Source: Roseomonas genomospecies 6 (lineage in GTDB: Bacteria; Pseudomonadota; Alphaproteobacteria; Azospirillales; Azospirillaceae). From it: a DNA stretch of 64,000 bases. Every line of letters begins with the position of its first letter. The stretch's first letter is position 1. The stretch covers positions 41,185 through 105,184 of the forward strand of contig NZ_QOKW01000023.1 in NCBI RefSeq assembly GCF_008365375.1. The letters are read 5' to 3'. Below the pieces are notes generated by a model, which did not search any database, was not told the origin of the DNA, and saw nothing but the letters and a program-made list of their open reading frames with translations. This document shows positions 9,440-16,985 of the stretch, piece by piece. The translations under genes were made by a program, and so were the position numbers.

Positions 9440-9450
9440 GGAGCAGCACC

Positions 9451-10632
9451 ATGTCTTTCTACGGCCGCGCGCCCCACCTGGAAGCCGGACCGGAACCGCA
9501 GGAGCCGGGCCATCCGGGAAGCGGTTTGCCGGGAAGCGGTCTGCCCGGAAGCGGTCTGCCCGAAGTGGGCGAGAAGATTCCGTTGACCGGCGAGCTTCTG
9601 GCGACCTGGATGGGCTACGCCGATGTCCAGCGCCGCACGCTGGAGGTCATCCAGCACGAGCTGTCGCGCACCTCCACGACGGTGGAGGACGCCACGCTCG
9701 ACCTGTCCCACCGCTTCCGCGAGCTGGCCGAGAAGGCCATGCAGCAGTCGGAGCGGGTGGAGCAGATCGTCGGCATGGCCGGTTCCGTCTCCATCGACGG
9801 CGAGCGGGTGCCGATGGACCAGCTCGTCACCGGCATGCAGCAGATGATCGCGGACATGATCGCGAACATCGTCACGCTGTCCCGCCACGCGATGAGCATG
9901 GTCTATCTGCTGGACGACGTGCAGAAGGACGTGTCGGAGCTGGAGAAATCCATCGGCGACATCGACGCCATCAACCGCCAGACCAACTTCCTGGCGCTGA
10001 ACGCCACCATCGAGGCAAGCCGCGCCGGGGAGGCCGGCCGGACCTTCGCCGTGGTCGCGCAGGAGGTGCGCCACCTCTCCCGCTCCACCGGGGCGCTGGC
10101 CGACCGCATGCGCTCCAAGGTCACCGCGGTGGTGAAGGGCGTGCGCAACGGCCACGAGATCCTGCGCCAGATCGCCGACACCGACATGTCCCCCCAGATG
10201 CTCGCCAAGGAGCGGGTGGACAAGACCATGGACAGCCTGGTCGACCAGACCAACCATTTCCAGGCGGTGCTGGAAACGGCGGCGGCCGTGTCGACCGACA
10301 TGTCCACCACCATCAGCCGCATGGTCACCGGGATGCAGTTCCAGGACCTGACCAAGCAGCGGCTGGAGGCCATCAACGACAGCCTCGCCATCATGGCGGA
10401 AGGCTTGAACGAACTCGAAAAACGCACCCGCGTCGAAATGCCCGCTTCCTTGGGGCCGCAGGTTCCGCAGGAATGGCTCGACGAACTGCTGGGCCGCTTC
10501 AAGCTGAGCGAGATGCGCCAGCGCTTCGTGCGCAAGCTGTTGCTGGAGGGGACGGCGCTGGACGAGCATGGCGCGCTTGACGTGAATGCCGGCCAGGACG
10601 ACAGTTCCGGCGGCGACATCGAACTTTTCTGA
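9451..10632 (+). CDS. Soluble MCP-signalling-domain protein with CheZ-like DxxxQ motif
   Basis: A 393-residue protein with no membrane helix or HAMP domain. Residues about 60-250 are long helices including QTNFLALNATIEASRAGE and FAVVAQEVRHLS, the receptor hairpin tip. Further on, GMQFQDLTKQRLE has Asp299 and Gln303 spaced like catalytic Asp143/Gln147 of the CheY-P phosphatase CheZ (DFQDLTGQ). The N-terminus has three tandem GSGLP units. It occupies the place after cheB where a phosphatase gene might be expected, 11 bases after cheB. It may be a cytoplasmic receptor, a CheZ-type phosphatase, or both; the motif is seen, the activity is inferred. Confidence 0.8.
   Translation: MSFYGRAPHLEAGPEPQEPGHPGSGLPGSGLPGSGLPEVGEKIPLTGELLATWMGYADVQRRTLEVIQHELSRTSTTVEDATLDLSHRFRELAEKAMQQSERVEQIVGMAGSVSIDGERVPMDQLVTGMQQMIADMIANIVTLSRHAMSMVYLLDDVQKDVSELEKSIGDIDAINRQTNFLALNATIEASRAGEAGRTFAVVAQEVRHLSRSTGALADRMRSKVTAVVKGVRNGHEILRQIADTDMSPQMLAKERVDKTMDSLVDQTNHFQAVLETAAAVSTDMSTTISRMVTGMQFQDLTKQRLEAINDSLAIMAEGLNELEKRTRVEMPASLGPQVPQEWLDELLGRFKLSEMRQRFVRKLLLEGTALDEHGALDVNAGQDDSSGGDIELF
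9514..9558 (+). repeat. Three tandem 15-bp units within a CDS
   Basis: Three head-to-tail copies of a 15-base unit beginning CCGGGAAGCGG encode repeated GSGLP near the N-terminus of the soluble MCP-like protein. The copies differ at only two positions, so expansion is probably recent. Being a multiple of three, copy-number change would keep the reading frame. Confidence 0.9.
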
Positions 10633-10650
10633 GGTAGCGAACTTTCCCGA

Positions 10651-10679
10651 GGTTGAGGGATTTTCTGGAATCCTCAACC
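10651..10679 (+). other. Hairpin between the che block and the STAS cassette
   Basis: GGTTGAGG and CCTCAACC form an 8-bp stem that extends by ATT/AAT across a single bulged G, with a six-base loop. It lies 19 bases after the stop of the soluble MCP-like gene and about 70 bases before the STAS gene. A proper T-run is missing, so it may be a weak terminator or a processing/stability element dividing the two halves of the operon (inference). Confidence 0.5.
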
Positions 10680-10749
10680 GCTCTTGCCCCATTCTGGCGT
10701 GGTCCCCAAAAGGCCACCCGCCACACGACCCTTCAGGAACACCGGACCG

Positions 10750-11055
10750 ATGGACTACGGAATTGAGGACAAGGAGCAGGAGACCCTGGTTCGGTTGCGC
10801 GGTCGCCTGACCTTCAACGACCACGCCAAGCTGCGCGCCCTGATCCGCGAGATGCTGCAGAACAAGGCCAAGCGCCAGGTTCTGGACCTTTCCGCGCTGG
10901 AATTCGTCGACTCGGCCGGGATCGGCATGCTGCTGATCGCGCGGGAGGAGATGGCGAACGCGGACAAGCAGCTCGTCCTGCGCTCCGCCGCCGGTCAGGT
11001 CAAGCGCGTGCTGACCGTGGCCCAGCTCAACAAGATCGTGACGATCGAGGACTGA
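10750..11055 (+). CDS. STAS-domain anti-sigma factor antagonist
   Basis: A 101-residue single STAS domain of the SpoIIAA/RsbV type. Visible: LRGRLTFNDHAKL, VLDLSALEFVDSAGIGMLL with the Ser of DSAG that is the usual phosphorylation site, and C-terminal KIVTIED. Start ATG 10750 was chosen because CAGGA lies about 10 bases upstream and family alignment begins here. In partner switching the unphosphorylated form sequesters its cognate kinase/anti-sigma. The kinase follows 5 bases downstream and two PP2C phosphatases after that. It is paralogous to the STAS protein at 18953-19255. Confidence 0.9.
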   Translation: MDYGIEDKEQETLVRLRGRLTFNDHAKLRALIREMLQNKAKRQVLDLSALEFVDSAGIGMLLIAREEMANADKQLVLRSAAGQVKRVLTVAQLNKIVTIED

Positions 11056-11060
11056 TCCCC

Positions 11061-11789
11061 TTGGTCCCCTCCCCCACCCACGTCGCCGCCCTGCACGGCC
11101 TGGGCGTGCCGCCCGACCGGCTGGAAGGGCTGTCGGCGGCGCTCCGGCTTCCGCCCTGGCAGCCCGGCTCCCCGGCGGGGGAAGGATTCGGCCCGTCCGT
11201 TCTGCTGCTGGTGGGCGACGCCGACGCCGTCGAGGCGCCGGACTTCTGGCAGCGGCCCTATGGGGCCTGGATCGAGGTCGCCGGCCTGACCGACGCGCAG
11301 ATCGCGGACGCCGCCGGGCGCGCCACCCGCGCCGACCTGTTCGCCTGCGTGACGACGGCGACCGCCAACCGGCTGCATCTGGCCGGGCGCATCCTGAACG
11401 CGCTGGCGGCGCTGCACCCCATGCCGGACGCCCAGCGCGACGACATGGAGCTGGCCCTGCACGAGGCCATCAGCAACGCGGTGGTCCACGGCAACCTCCA
11501 GGTCGAGGGCATGAAGGGGCTGAGCGTGGAGGCGCTGGAGCGCTTTTCCCACGATCTGGCCGCGCGCATGGCCGATCCCACCTTCGCCGGCCGCCGGATC
11601 GAGGTGGCCGTCTGGGTGGAGAGCGCCGCCGTGGTGGTGGAGGTCGCGGACGAGGGAACCGGCTTCGCCCGGCCGGAGCGCATCGATTACGGCGCTTCGG
11701 GCCGCGGGCTGGACCTGATTGCCGCCATCGTGGAGGAGCTTCAGCTTCTCGACGGCGGGCGGCGCATCCGCATGAGGTTCCCCCTCTGA
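11061..11789 (+). CDS. RsbW-type ATPase (anti-sigma / serine kinase)
   Basis: A 242-residue protein whose last ~140 residues are a GHKL ATPase of the RsbW/SpoIIAB class: N-box ELALHEAISNAVVHGNL, G1 DEGTGF and G2 SGRGLDLI. The N-terminal ~95 residues are not recognised. Start is TTG 11061 with GAGGA just upstream; GTG 11106 is an alternative. It is expected to phosphorylate the adjacent STAS protein and bind an unknown target such as a sigma factor, though no sigma gene is in the window. It overlaps the next gene by one base. Confidence 0.85.
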   Translation: MVPSPTHVAALHGLGVPPDRLEGLSAALRLPPWQPGSPAGEGFGPSVLLLVGDADAVEAPDFWQRPYGAWIEVAGLTDAQIADAAGRATRADLFACVTTATANRLHLAGRILNALAALHPMPDAQRDDMELALHEAISNAVVHGNLQVEGMKGLSVEALERFSHDLAARMADPTFAGRRIEVAVWVESAAVVVEVADEGTGFARPERIDYGASGRGLDLIAAIVEELQLLDGGRRIRMRFPL

Positions 11790-12973
11790 TGGACTCCGCC
11801 ATCGCCGCCTGCCGCATCCTGGTGGTGGACGACACCGACTTCAACCGCACGCTGATCGGCGCCCTGCTCACCGAAGCCGGATTCGGGAACATCGCCTACG
11901 CCAGGGACGGCTTCGACGCGCTGGCCCAGATCGCGGCGCAGGCGCCGGATCTGCTGATCCTCGACATCATGATGCCGGGGATGGACGGGTTCGAGGTGTG
12001 CCGCCGCCTGCGCGCCGACCACGCCTACGCCGACCTGCCGGTCCTGGTGCAGACCGCCCTGTCGTCCAGCGACGACCGCAACCGGGCCTTCGCCGCCGGC
12101 ACCACCGACCTGATCTCCAAGCCGCTGGACCGGATGGAGCTGGTGGCCCGCGTGCGCATCCACCTGGAGAACCGAGTGCTGATCCGCAACCTCCAGACCT
12201 ACCGCGCGCGGGTCGAGGGGGAGCTGGCGATGGCGCGCTCCATGTACGACCATCTCCTGCCCTCCGCGTCCCTGCGCGCCTCGCTGAAGGAGAGCGCCGG
12301 GGTCGAGCTGCGGTCCCACACGGCGCTCTCCTCCGACATGGGCGGCGATCTCTGGGGGGTGCTGCCCTTGGCGGGCGGGCGGTTCGGGCTGTTCCTGCTG
12401 GACATGGCCGGGCGCGGCGTGTCGGCGGCGCTGAACGCCTTCCGCATGCACACGCTGATCCACGAGCTGGCGCCCCGTCTGGGCGAGCGGCCCGACGCCT
12501 TCCTGACCGAACTGAACGAGCGGGCCGTCAGCCTGCTGGAGCTTGGACAGCACGCCACGGTGATCTACGGCGTGGTGGACGGGGCTGCGGAGCGCTTCAC
12601 CTACGCCGCCGCGGCGGCGGCCCCGCCGGTGCTGATCCCGCCGGCCCGGACTCTGCCGGACGGTGCGCCGCTGGCCTTCGGCGAGGGCGCCGGTCCGCCG
12701 GCGGGTGTCGCCGCCGGCACCCGCTACGAGGCGCGGACCCTGCCCTTCCCGCCGGACTCCGTGCTGGTCCTGCATTCCACCGCGGTGCTCGACGCGCTGG
12801 ACGGCGCCGGCGGCGGCCTTGCCGGGCTGCTGCGGAGCGCGGTCGCGGAACGTACCGTCGCGGATGGCGGCGACGCCTTCGCGGCGGTGACCGCGGCCCT
12901 GGCCGCCGCGCAGGGCGAGGTGCCGCGCGACGACCACACGCTGGTCTGGATCGAGCGCGGGGGTGCCCGATGA
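11789..12973 (+). CDS. Response regulator with PP2C/SpoIIE phosphatase output (copy 1)
   Basis: A 394-residue protein. The receiver domain (about 8-130) has VVDDTDFNR and phosphoacceptor ILDIMMPGMDGFEVC. A coiled linker (about 135-165) leads to a SpoIIE-type PP2C domain (about 180-390) with metal-binding Asp in GGDLWG, LLDMAGRGVSAALN and DDHTLVW. It likely dephosphorylates a STAS protein when its receiver is phosphorylated, as in RsbU-like and Pseudomonas HsbR-type systems (family knowledge). It shares the RMHTLI helix after the second metal site with its neighbours. The start overlaps the ATPase stop, and its own stop overlaps the next start. Confidence 0.92.
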   Translation: MDSAIAACRILVVDDTDFNRTLIGALLTEAGFGNIAYARDGFDALAQIAAQAPDLLILDIMMPGMDGFEVCRRLRADHAYADLPVLVQTALSSSDDRNRAFAAGTTDLISKPLDRMELVARVRIHLENRVLIRNLQTYRARVEGELAMARSMYDHLLPSASLRASLKESAGVELRSHTALSSDMGGDLWGVLPLAGGRFGLFLLDMAGRGVSAALNAFRMHTLIHELAPRLGERPDAFLTELNERAVSLLELGQHATVIYGVVDGAAERFTYAAAAAAPPVLIPPARTLPDGAPLAFGEGAGPPAGVAAGTRYEARTLPFPPDSVLVLHSTAVLDALDGAGGGLAGLLRSAVAERTVADGGDAFAAVTAALAAAQGEVPRDDHTLVWIERGGAR

Positions 12974-14166
12974 GTGACCTGCTGGAGGCCCCGGGTCTGG
13001 AAACGGCCCGCGTCCTGGTGGTGGACGACAACCGCGTGAACCGCCACCTGCTTCAGGCCCTGCTGGAGCGCGGCGGGGTCAGCCGGATCGACATGGCGGA
13101 GGACGGCAACGACGCGCTGGCCCGGCTGGACGCCTTCCAGCCCGACCTGATCCTGCTCGACCTGATGATGCCGAACCTGGATGGGTTCGAGATGTGCCGG
13201 CGCCTGCGCCAGATCCCCGCCTGGAAGGATCTGCCGGTCCTGGTGCAGTCCAGCCTGAACCGGGCGGAGGACCGCGCCAAGGCCTTCGCCGCCGGGGCCA
13301 CCGACTATGTGACCAAGCCGATCAACGCGGTGGAGCTGCTGGCCCGCGTCCGCATCCATCTGCAGAACCGGACGCTCCTGCACGACCTCCAGCGCTTCCA
13401 CGAGCGGACGGAGAGCGAGCTGTCGCTCGCCCGCAAGATGCAGGAACGGCTCATGCCCTCGCCGGAGCGGCTGGCCGAGGTGGAGGCGGCGGCGGGGGTG
13501 AGCATCGCCGCCCATTTCGCCCCCTCGTCGGAGCTGGGCGGCGACTTCTGGGACCTGCGGCACGACAGCGGGGATCGGGGCGGGGAACAGGGACCGGGCC
13601 GGACCATGCTCTACATGGTCGATTTCTCCGGCCATGGCGTGGGAGCGGCGCTGAACACCTTCCGCCTGCACGCGATCTGCCAGCAGATGGACGTGTCCGG
13701 CATGACGCCGGCAGCCTTCCTCTCCACGATCAACCGGCGGCTGTGCGCGCTGCTTCCCAACGGGCAGTTCGCCACGATGCTGGCCGGGGTGATCGAGCCG
13801 GCGGAGAACCGCTTCGTCTACGCCTCCGCCGGATCGACGCGCCCGATGGTCTGGGCGCCGGGCGATTCCGCGCCGCTGCTGGGCGACAGCGCCGGCCTGC
13901 CGCTCGGCCTGCTGGCCTCGGCGGAGTATGAGGAGCGCTCCGTTCCCCTGCCGCCGGGCGGACGCCTGTTCCTCTATTCCGACGGCGCCATCGAGATCCC
14001 GGTCGGCGACGACGTGCTGGACGAGCCGGGCCTCGCCGCCATGGTCGCCGAGCGGATGGGCGAGGCGGACGGTCACCGTTTCCTCGGCGGGCTTCTGGAC
14101 CGCCTGCGCGCCGCCGGCCCCATCGACGACGACCTGACGGCGCTGCTGCTGACCCGCGCGGGTTGA
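12970..14166 (+). CDS. Response regulator with PP2C/SpoIIE phosphatase output (copy 2)
   Basis: A 398-residue paralogue of the preceding gene, overlapping it by four bases (ATGA). Receiver: VVDDNRVNRHLL, phosphoacceptor LLDLMMPNLDGFEMC and conserved YVTKP. PP2C domain: GGDFWDL, MVDFSGHGVGAALNTFRLHAI and DDLTALLL. Copy 2 is closer in sequence to the third family member at 16986-18155 (shared FSGHG/FAGHG and NTFRLH) than to copy 1, suggesting that the two cassettes arose by duplication (inference from eye comparison). Two phosphatases for one STAS/ATPase pair would allow two phosphorelay inputs. Confidence 0.93.
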   Translation: MSDLLEAPGLETARVLVVDDNRVNRHLLQALLERGGVSRIDMAEDGNDALARLDAFQPDLILLDLMMPNLDGFEMCRRLRQIPAWKDLPVLVQSSLNRAEDRAKAFAAGATDYVTKPINAVELLARVRIHLQNRTLLHDLQRFHERTESELSLARKMQERLMPSPERLAEVEAAAGVSIAAHFAPSSELGGDFWDLRHDSGDRGGEQGPGRTMLYMVDFSGHGVGAALNTFRLHAICQQMDVSGMTPAAFLSTINRRLCALLPNGQFATMLAGVIEPAENRFVYASAGSTRPMVWAPGDSAPLLGDSAGLPLGLLASAEYEERSVPLPPGGRLFLYSDGAIEIPVGDDVLDEPGLAAMVAERMGEADGHRFLGGLLDRLRAAGPIDDDLTALLLTRAG

Positions 14167-14171
14167 CATGC

Positions 14172-14813
14172 ATGCACGTCTTCTGTGACGAATCCGGCGG
14201 GGCGGGACGGGACGACAGCCTGTTCCTGGCCGTCGCCGTGCCGCTGGCGGCGGACCGGGCGGCGCGCCTCATGAAGAGCTTCCGCAAGGCCACCGGGCTG
14301 CGCGGCGAGGTGAAGGGCAGCCGCCTGTCCGACCGCGACCGCGCCCTGTTCCTCGACCTTCTGGGCCGCAACGCCGTTCCAGCCGCCGCCGCCGCGGTGT
14401 GCAGCGGCCACGACCCGCTGGGCAACTGGGCCATCGGCGCCCTGGACGAGCAGGAGTTGTGGGCGGAGCTGATGGTGGAGTGCAGCCTGACCCTGGGGAC
14501 CGGCGCCGCGGCGCTGGCGGTGACGGTGGACCGGCGCTATCACGGCTCGCAGGGCCAGCGCGCGCAGCGGCGGATCGCCGCGGCGCTCGCCAACCGCAGC
14601 GGGGCCAACCGCATCGCGGTCCAGTTCGTGGACAGCGCGGCCAGCGACGGCGTGCAGATCGCCGACATCCTGGCGAACACCGTCTACCGCGACCTGACCG
14701 CGGCGCGCGCCCGGCGCGGCTTCGCGGAAGGTTTGGCCGCCGGCCTCGTCGCCGTCCGCCCGCTGGAGTTGAAGGACCGGCGACCGCACTGGCTGGAACC
14801 GGTGACCGCCTGA
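14172..14813 (+). CDS. DUF3800 family protein
   Basis: A 213-residue protein beginning MHVFCDESG. The FxDESG opening, a middle VTVDRR segment and C-terminal VQIADILANTVYR are typical of DUF3800, a family with an RNase H-like fold and no settled function, often found in accessory DNA. Start is ATG 14172, six bases after the phosphatase stop; in-frame codons upstream lack a ribosome site. It may ride on the signalling operon's transcript but has no evident role in it. Its end converges on the minus-strand RNA gene. Confidence 0.8.
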   Translation: MHVFCDESGGAGRDDSLFLAVAVPLAADRAARLMKSFRKATGLRGEVKGSRLSDRDRALFLDLLGRNAVPAAAAAVCSGHDPLGNWAIGALDEQELWAELMVECSLTLGTGAAALAVTVDRRYHGSQGQRAQRRIAAALANRSGANRIAVQFVDSAASDGVQIADILANTVYRDLTAARARRGFAEGLAAGLVAVRPLELKDRRPHWLEPVTA

Positions 14814-14826
14814 CGACCGTTGCCCG

Positions 14827-14856
14827 AACCAAAAGAGCCGCCCCGAGGGACGGCTC
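14827..14856 (-). terminator. Intrinsic terminator of the minus-strand small RNA
   Basis: Read on the minus strand, GAGCCGTCCC and GGGGCGGCTC form a nine- to ten-bp stem with one mismatch, followed immediately by TTTTGGTT. The T-run is on the minus side only, so the terminator belongs to the RNA gene upstream rather than to the converging DUF3800 gene. Confidence 0.8.
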
Positions 14857-14971
14857 CTGATTGGGTGTCGGCGCGCCGCCGACGATCCCGCCTGAAGTCA
14901 CTGACGGGGCCATACAGCCCCTCCTGAGCGGGCGGCGGTTGCGGTGCTTGCGCACGCTTACCACGACACCC
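14831..14971 (-). ncRNA. Structured small RNA, family not recognised (possibly 6S-like)
   Basis: The minus strand holds a complete standalone transcription unit with no ORF. A promoter is at 14976-15005, the predicted start is near 14970, and an intrinsic terminator is at 14856-14827. The RNA closes on itself: GGGTGTCG (14971-14964) pairs with CGACACCC (14870-14863). Inside, a GTGC-GCAA-GCAC tetraloop hairpin (about 14943-14954) branches from a long arm built by CCGCCG/CGGCGG (14938-14933 with 14881-14876), CCCGC/GCGGG and an apical GGGGC/GCCCC. No minus-strand CDS follows, so it is not a leader. It lacks the SRP loop and RNase P and tmRNA signatures. 6S RNA is possible but unproven. Confidence 0.65.
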
Positions 14972-14975
14972 TTCG

Positions 14976-15005
14976 AAGATAGGTCCGCCACCGGCGCCAC
15001 GTCAA
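14976..15005 (-). promoter_or_regulatory. Sigma-70-type promoter for the small RNA
   Basis: On the minus strand a TTGACG -35 box (15005-15000) is followed by an 18-base spacer and a TATCTT -10 box (14981-14976). Six bases later the sequence GGG opens the predicted closing stem of the RNA, so the initiation point and the RNA structure agree. Confidence 0.7.
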
Positions 15006-15061
15006 GGCGGCCCGTAACGGTGCGGGTTCCCGGCGCCGCGCTCCGCCCCTATGCTGCCGCC

Positions 15062-15517
15062 ATGACCGCCCGCCCCCATTACGCTGACCGGCCCTTCCGG
15101 GCCGTTCTGGACACCAACATTCTCGTCGGCTACGCCCTGCTGGGCGCCGAGGTGCCGCGCCGCAGCATGGCCATCCACGGCAGCGTGGAGGCCGTTCGGC
15201 TCCGCGGAGCCGCCTTCGTGTCCGACGCCACGCTGGCCGAATTGCGGGAGGTGCTGATGCGCCCGGACTTCGACCGCTACCGCCCGGCGGAGGAGCGCGC
15301 CACCTTCCTCGCCACCTTTGCCGCGGAGGCCCGGCGGGTCGAGCCCGCGCCTGTCGGACGGCTGTGCCGCGACCCCGACGACGACATGTTCCTGGCCGTG
15401 GCTCTGGCCGCCGACGCCGACTGGCTGGTGACGGTGGACCGCCAGCTTCTGTCCGTTCGCCAAGTGGGCCGGACGCGCGTCCTGCGCCCCGAACGGTTCC
15501 TGGAAGCGGTCGCCTGA
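15062..15517 (+). CDS. PIN-domain protein (TIGR00305-like putative toxin)
   Basis: A 151-residue PIN-domain protein. Acidic metal-site residues are visible in VLDTNILVG (Asp near residue 17), in ATLAELREVL (Glu) and in CRDPDDDMFL (Asp), with a later VTVDRQLL. These fit the PIN ribonuclease fold and the 'putative toxin, PIN family' group. Start ATG 15062 is chosen over in-frame upstream codons that would run through the RNA gene region. No antitoxin gene is visible on either side, which is common for this subfamily, so a classical toxin-antitoxin role is uncertain. Confidence 0.82.
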   Translation: MTARPHYADRPFRAVLDTNILVGYALLGAEVPRRSMAIHGSVEAVRLRGAAFVSDATLAELREVLMRPDFDRYRPAEERATFLATFAAEARRVEPAPVGRLCRDPDDDMFLAVALAADADWLVTVDRQLLSVRQVGRTRVLRPERFLEAVA

Positions 15518-15638
15518 TCCATTTATCCCCTCGCCGAGAACCCGCCGGAAAAGTTTCCGCTCGACTTCCGGCGCCCGTTCTCTAGAATGAAAAGAGAACA
15601 CTTCGCAAACCACCGGTGAACGGATAGCGGGAAACCGG

Positions 15639-16091
15639 ATGAGCACGCCCCTCCTTCAGCCTTCCCTGTTCGAAAGCCTGCCCGAGACGGAGCGGGCGCG
15701 CAAACCGGCGCGCCGGTCCCGCGCCACCACAGTGGCGGCGCCCGTGGCCGTCGATATGGTGCGGGAAGACGTTCCCCCGCCGGCTCCGACGGTGCCGCCC
15801 CTGACCTTGGCGCTCGTCCCCCCGCCGCCCGTCCCGATGGCCCCGCGCGCCGACTTCGACCCGGCGGCCCTGACGAACGCGGAGTTGCGGGCGCTGGTGC
15901 TGGCCCTGCCCGACCAGAAGCTGGCCCATCTGCTGGTCGAGGCGGCACGCGAGCTGAAGCGCCGCGCCGCCCCCGGCGCCTGGGACGAGGACGGGGCCGA
16001 GAATGGGGAGGACGGCCCCGCCGAACCGAACCCCCTGCTGCTGCGCGCCGCCCGTCAGGCGGTGGGGGAATTGTCGGGCGAGGACGGCTGA
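15639..16091 (+). CDS. Hypothetical protein, Pro/Ala-rich N-terminus
   Basis: A 150-residue protein I do not recognise. The first ~70 residues are basic then Pro/Ala-rich and probably disordered (LVPPPPVPMAP). A compact helical part follows at about 75-110 (LTNAELRALVLALPDQKLAHLLVEAARELKRR has a clear heptad-like pattern), then an acidic tail. Codon usage matches neighbouring genes, which supports real coding. There is no signal peptide or membrane segment. Spacing of about 120 bases from the PIN gene suggests its own promoter. No function can be assigned. Confidence 0.6.
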   Translation: MSTPLLQPSLFESLPETERARKPARRSRATTVAAPVAVDMVREDVPPPAPTVPPLTLALVPPPPVPMAPRADFDPAALTNAELRALVLALPDQKLAHLLVEAARELKRRAAPGAWDEDGAENGEDGPAEPNPLLLRAARQAVGELSGEDG

Positions 16092-16319
16092 CCACCCCAG
16101 GGTATACACACCCCGACACAAAATAATCCCTTCGCAAAGGATCGTTGCGTACCCCAACTTTGCGCTGTCGCCTCATCCCGATTCGGGAATGATTGCGCGA
16201 CAAGACGCGCCTTTGTGTGCAATGATGTGTCTGAAGCCCGACCATCGGCGGCGCCTGCTTTTCCCTGGCGCGCTTCCCGAGGTCCGGGTCCAAAAGGAAC
16301 GACCCGCGGGGAGGGTGCT

Positions 16320-16904
16320 TTGGACTGGATGACCTGGCTCCAGGAATGGGGCGATGCGTTCTATCCCCTGGCCTTCATATGGGCCTTTTTCGAAGGCGAG
16401 ACCTTCGTCATTTTCGGCGGGATGGGCGCTCACCTTGGGTTCATCAACCTTTACTGGTTGGTTGCCGCCGTCTGGAGCGGCAGCTTCCTGGGCGACCAGT
16501 GCTATTTCTGGATCGGCCGCAAATGGGGCGGCAAGGCGCTGGCCCGCTTCCCGGCGGCGGAGGCCCGCGCGGCGCGCGTCCTCCATTGGCTGGAAGTCTA
16601 TGGGGTCGGCTTCATCCTGGTCTTCCGCTTCCTGTACGGGGTGCGCAACATCGCCTCGGTCGCCGTCGGCACCTCGCGCATGCCCTGGCGCAAGTTCCTG
16701 TTCTGGAACTTCATCGCCGCGGGCATCTGGGCCTGGAGCTTCGCCGGGGCCGGCTACCTGTTCGGCGAGGCCGCCGCCGCCATCGGCGAGAACGGTCCGA
16801 AGATCCTTCTCCTCGTCGCGCTGGGCATCGGCGTCACGATCCTGGCGCTGAAGAGCGTGATGTGGGTCCGCCGCCGCTACGCCGCGTCCGAAACCCAGGC
16901 CTGA
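16320..16904 (+). CDS. DedA family membrane protein
   Basis: A 194-residue DedA/SNARE-associated (VTT) membrane protein. Recognisable parts are an N-terminal FEGETFVIFGGMGAHLG re-entrant segment, GDQCYFWIGRKWG, the conserved VFRFLYGVRNIASVAVGTSRMPWRKF arginine/glycine region (quoted in pieces here: FRFLYGVRN and AVGTSRMPW), and two C-terminal hydrophobic helices. DedA proteins are linked to lipid-carrier recycling and envelope homeostasis. TTG 16320 has GGGGAGGG about five bases upstream; ATG 16329 is the alternative start. An intrinsic terminator follows. Confidence 0.85.
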   Translation: MDWMTWLQEWGDAFYPLAFIWAFFEGETFVIFGGMGAHLGFINLYWLVAAVWSGSFLGDQCYFWIGRKWGGKALARFPAAEARAARVLHWLEVYGVGFILVFRFLYGVRNIASVAVGTSRMPWRKFLFWNFIAAGIWAWSFAGAGYLFGEAAAAIGENGPKILLLVALGIGVTILALKSVMWVRRRYAASETQA

Positions 16905-16929
16905 ACCGGCACTCCCTCCAGGCATCGAA

Positions 16930-16960
16930 GCCGCCGCGGGCAACCGCGGCGGCTTTTTCC
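16930..16960 (+). terminator. Intrinsic terminator after the DedA gene
   Basis: A perfect ten-bp stem, GCCGCCGCGG with CCGCGGCGGC around a GCAA loop, is followed by TTTTT and more pyrimidines. It ends the plus-strand DedA transcript, 26 bases before the stop of the converging phosphatase gene. Confidence 0.92.
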
Positions 16961-16985
16961 TTTCCATAGGCTTCCAAAGGCCCCC

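Noticed and set aside
14831..14971. Identification of the small RNA as SRP RNA or tmRNA
   Set aside because: The GGAAG-type SRP loop and any tag-peptide or tRNA-like ends are absent.
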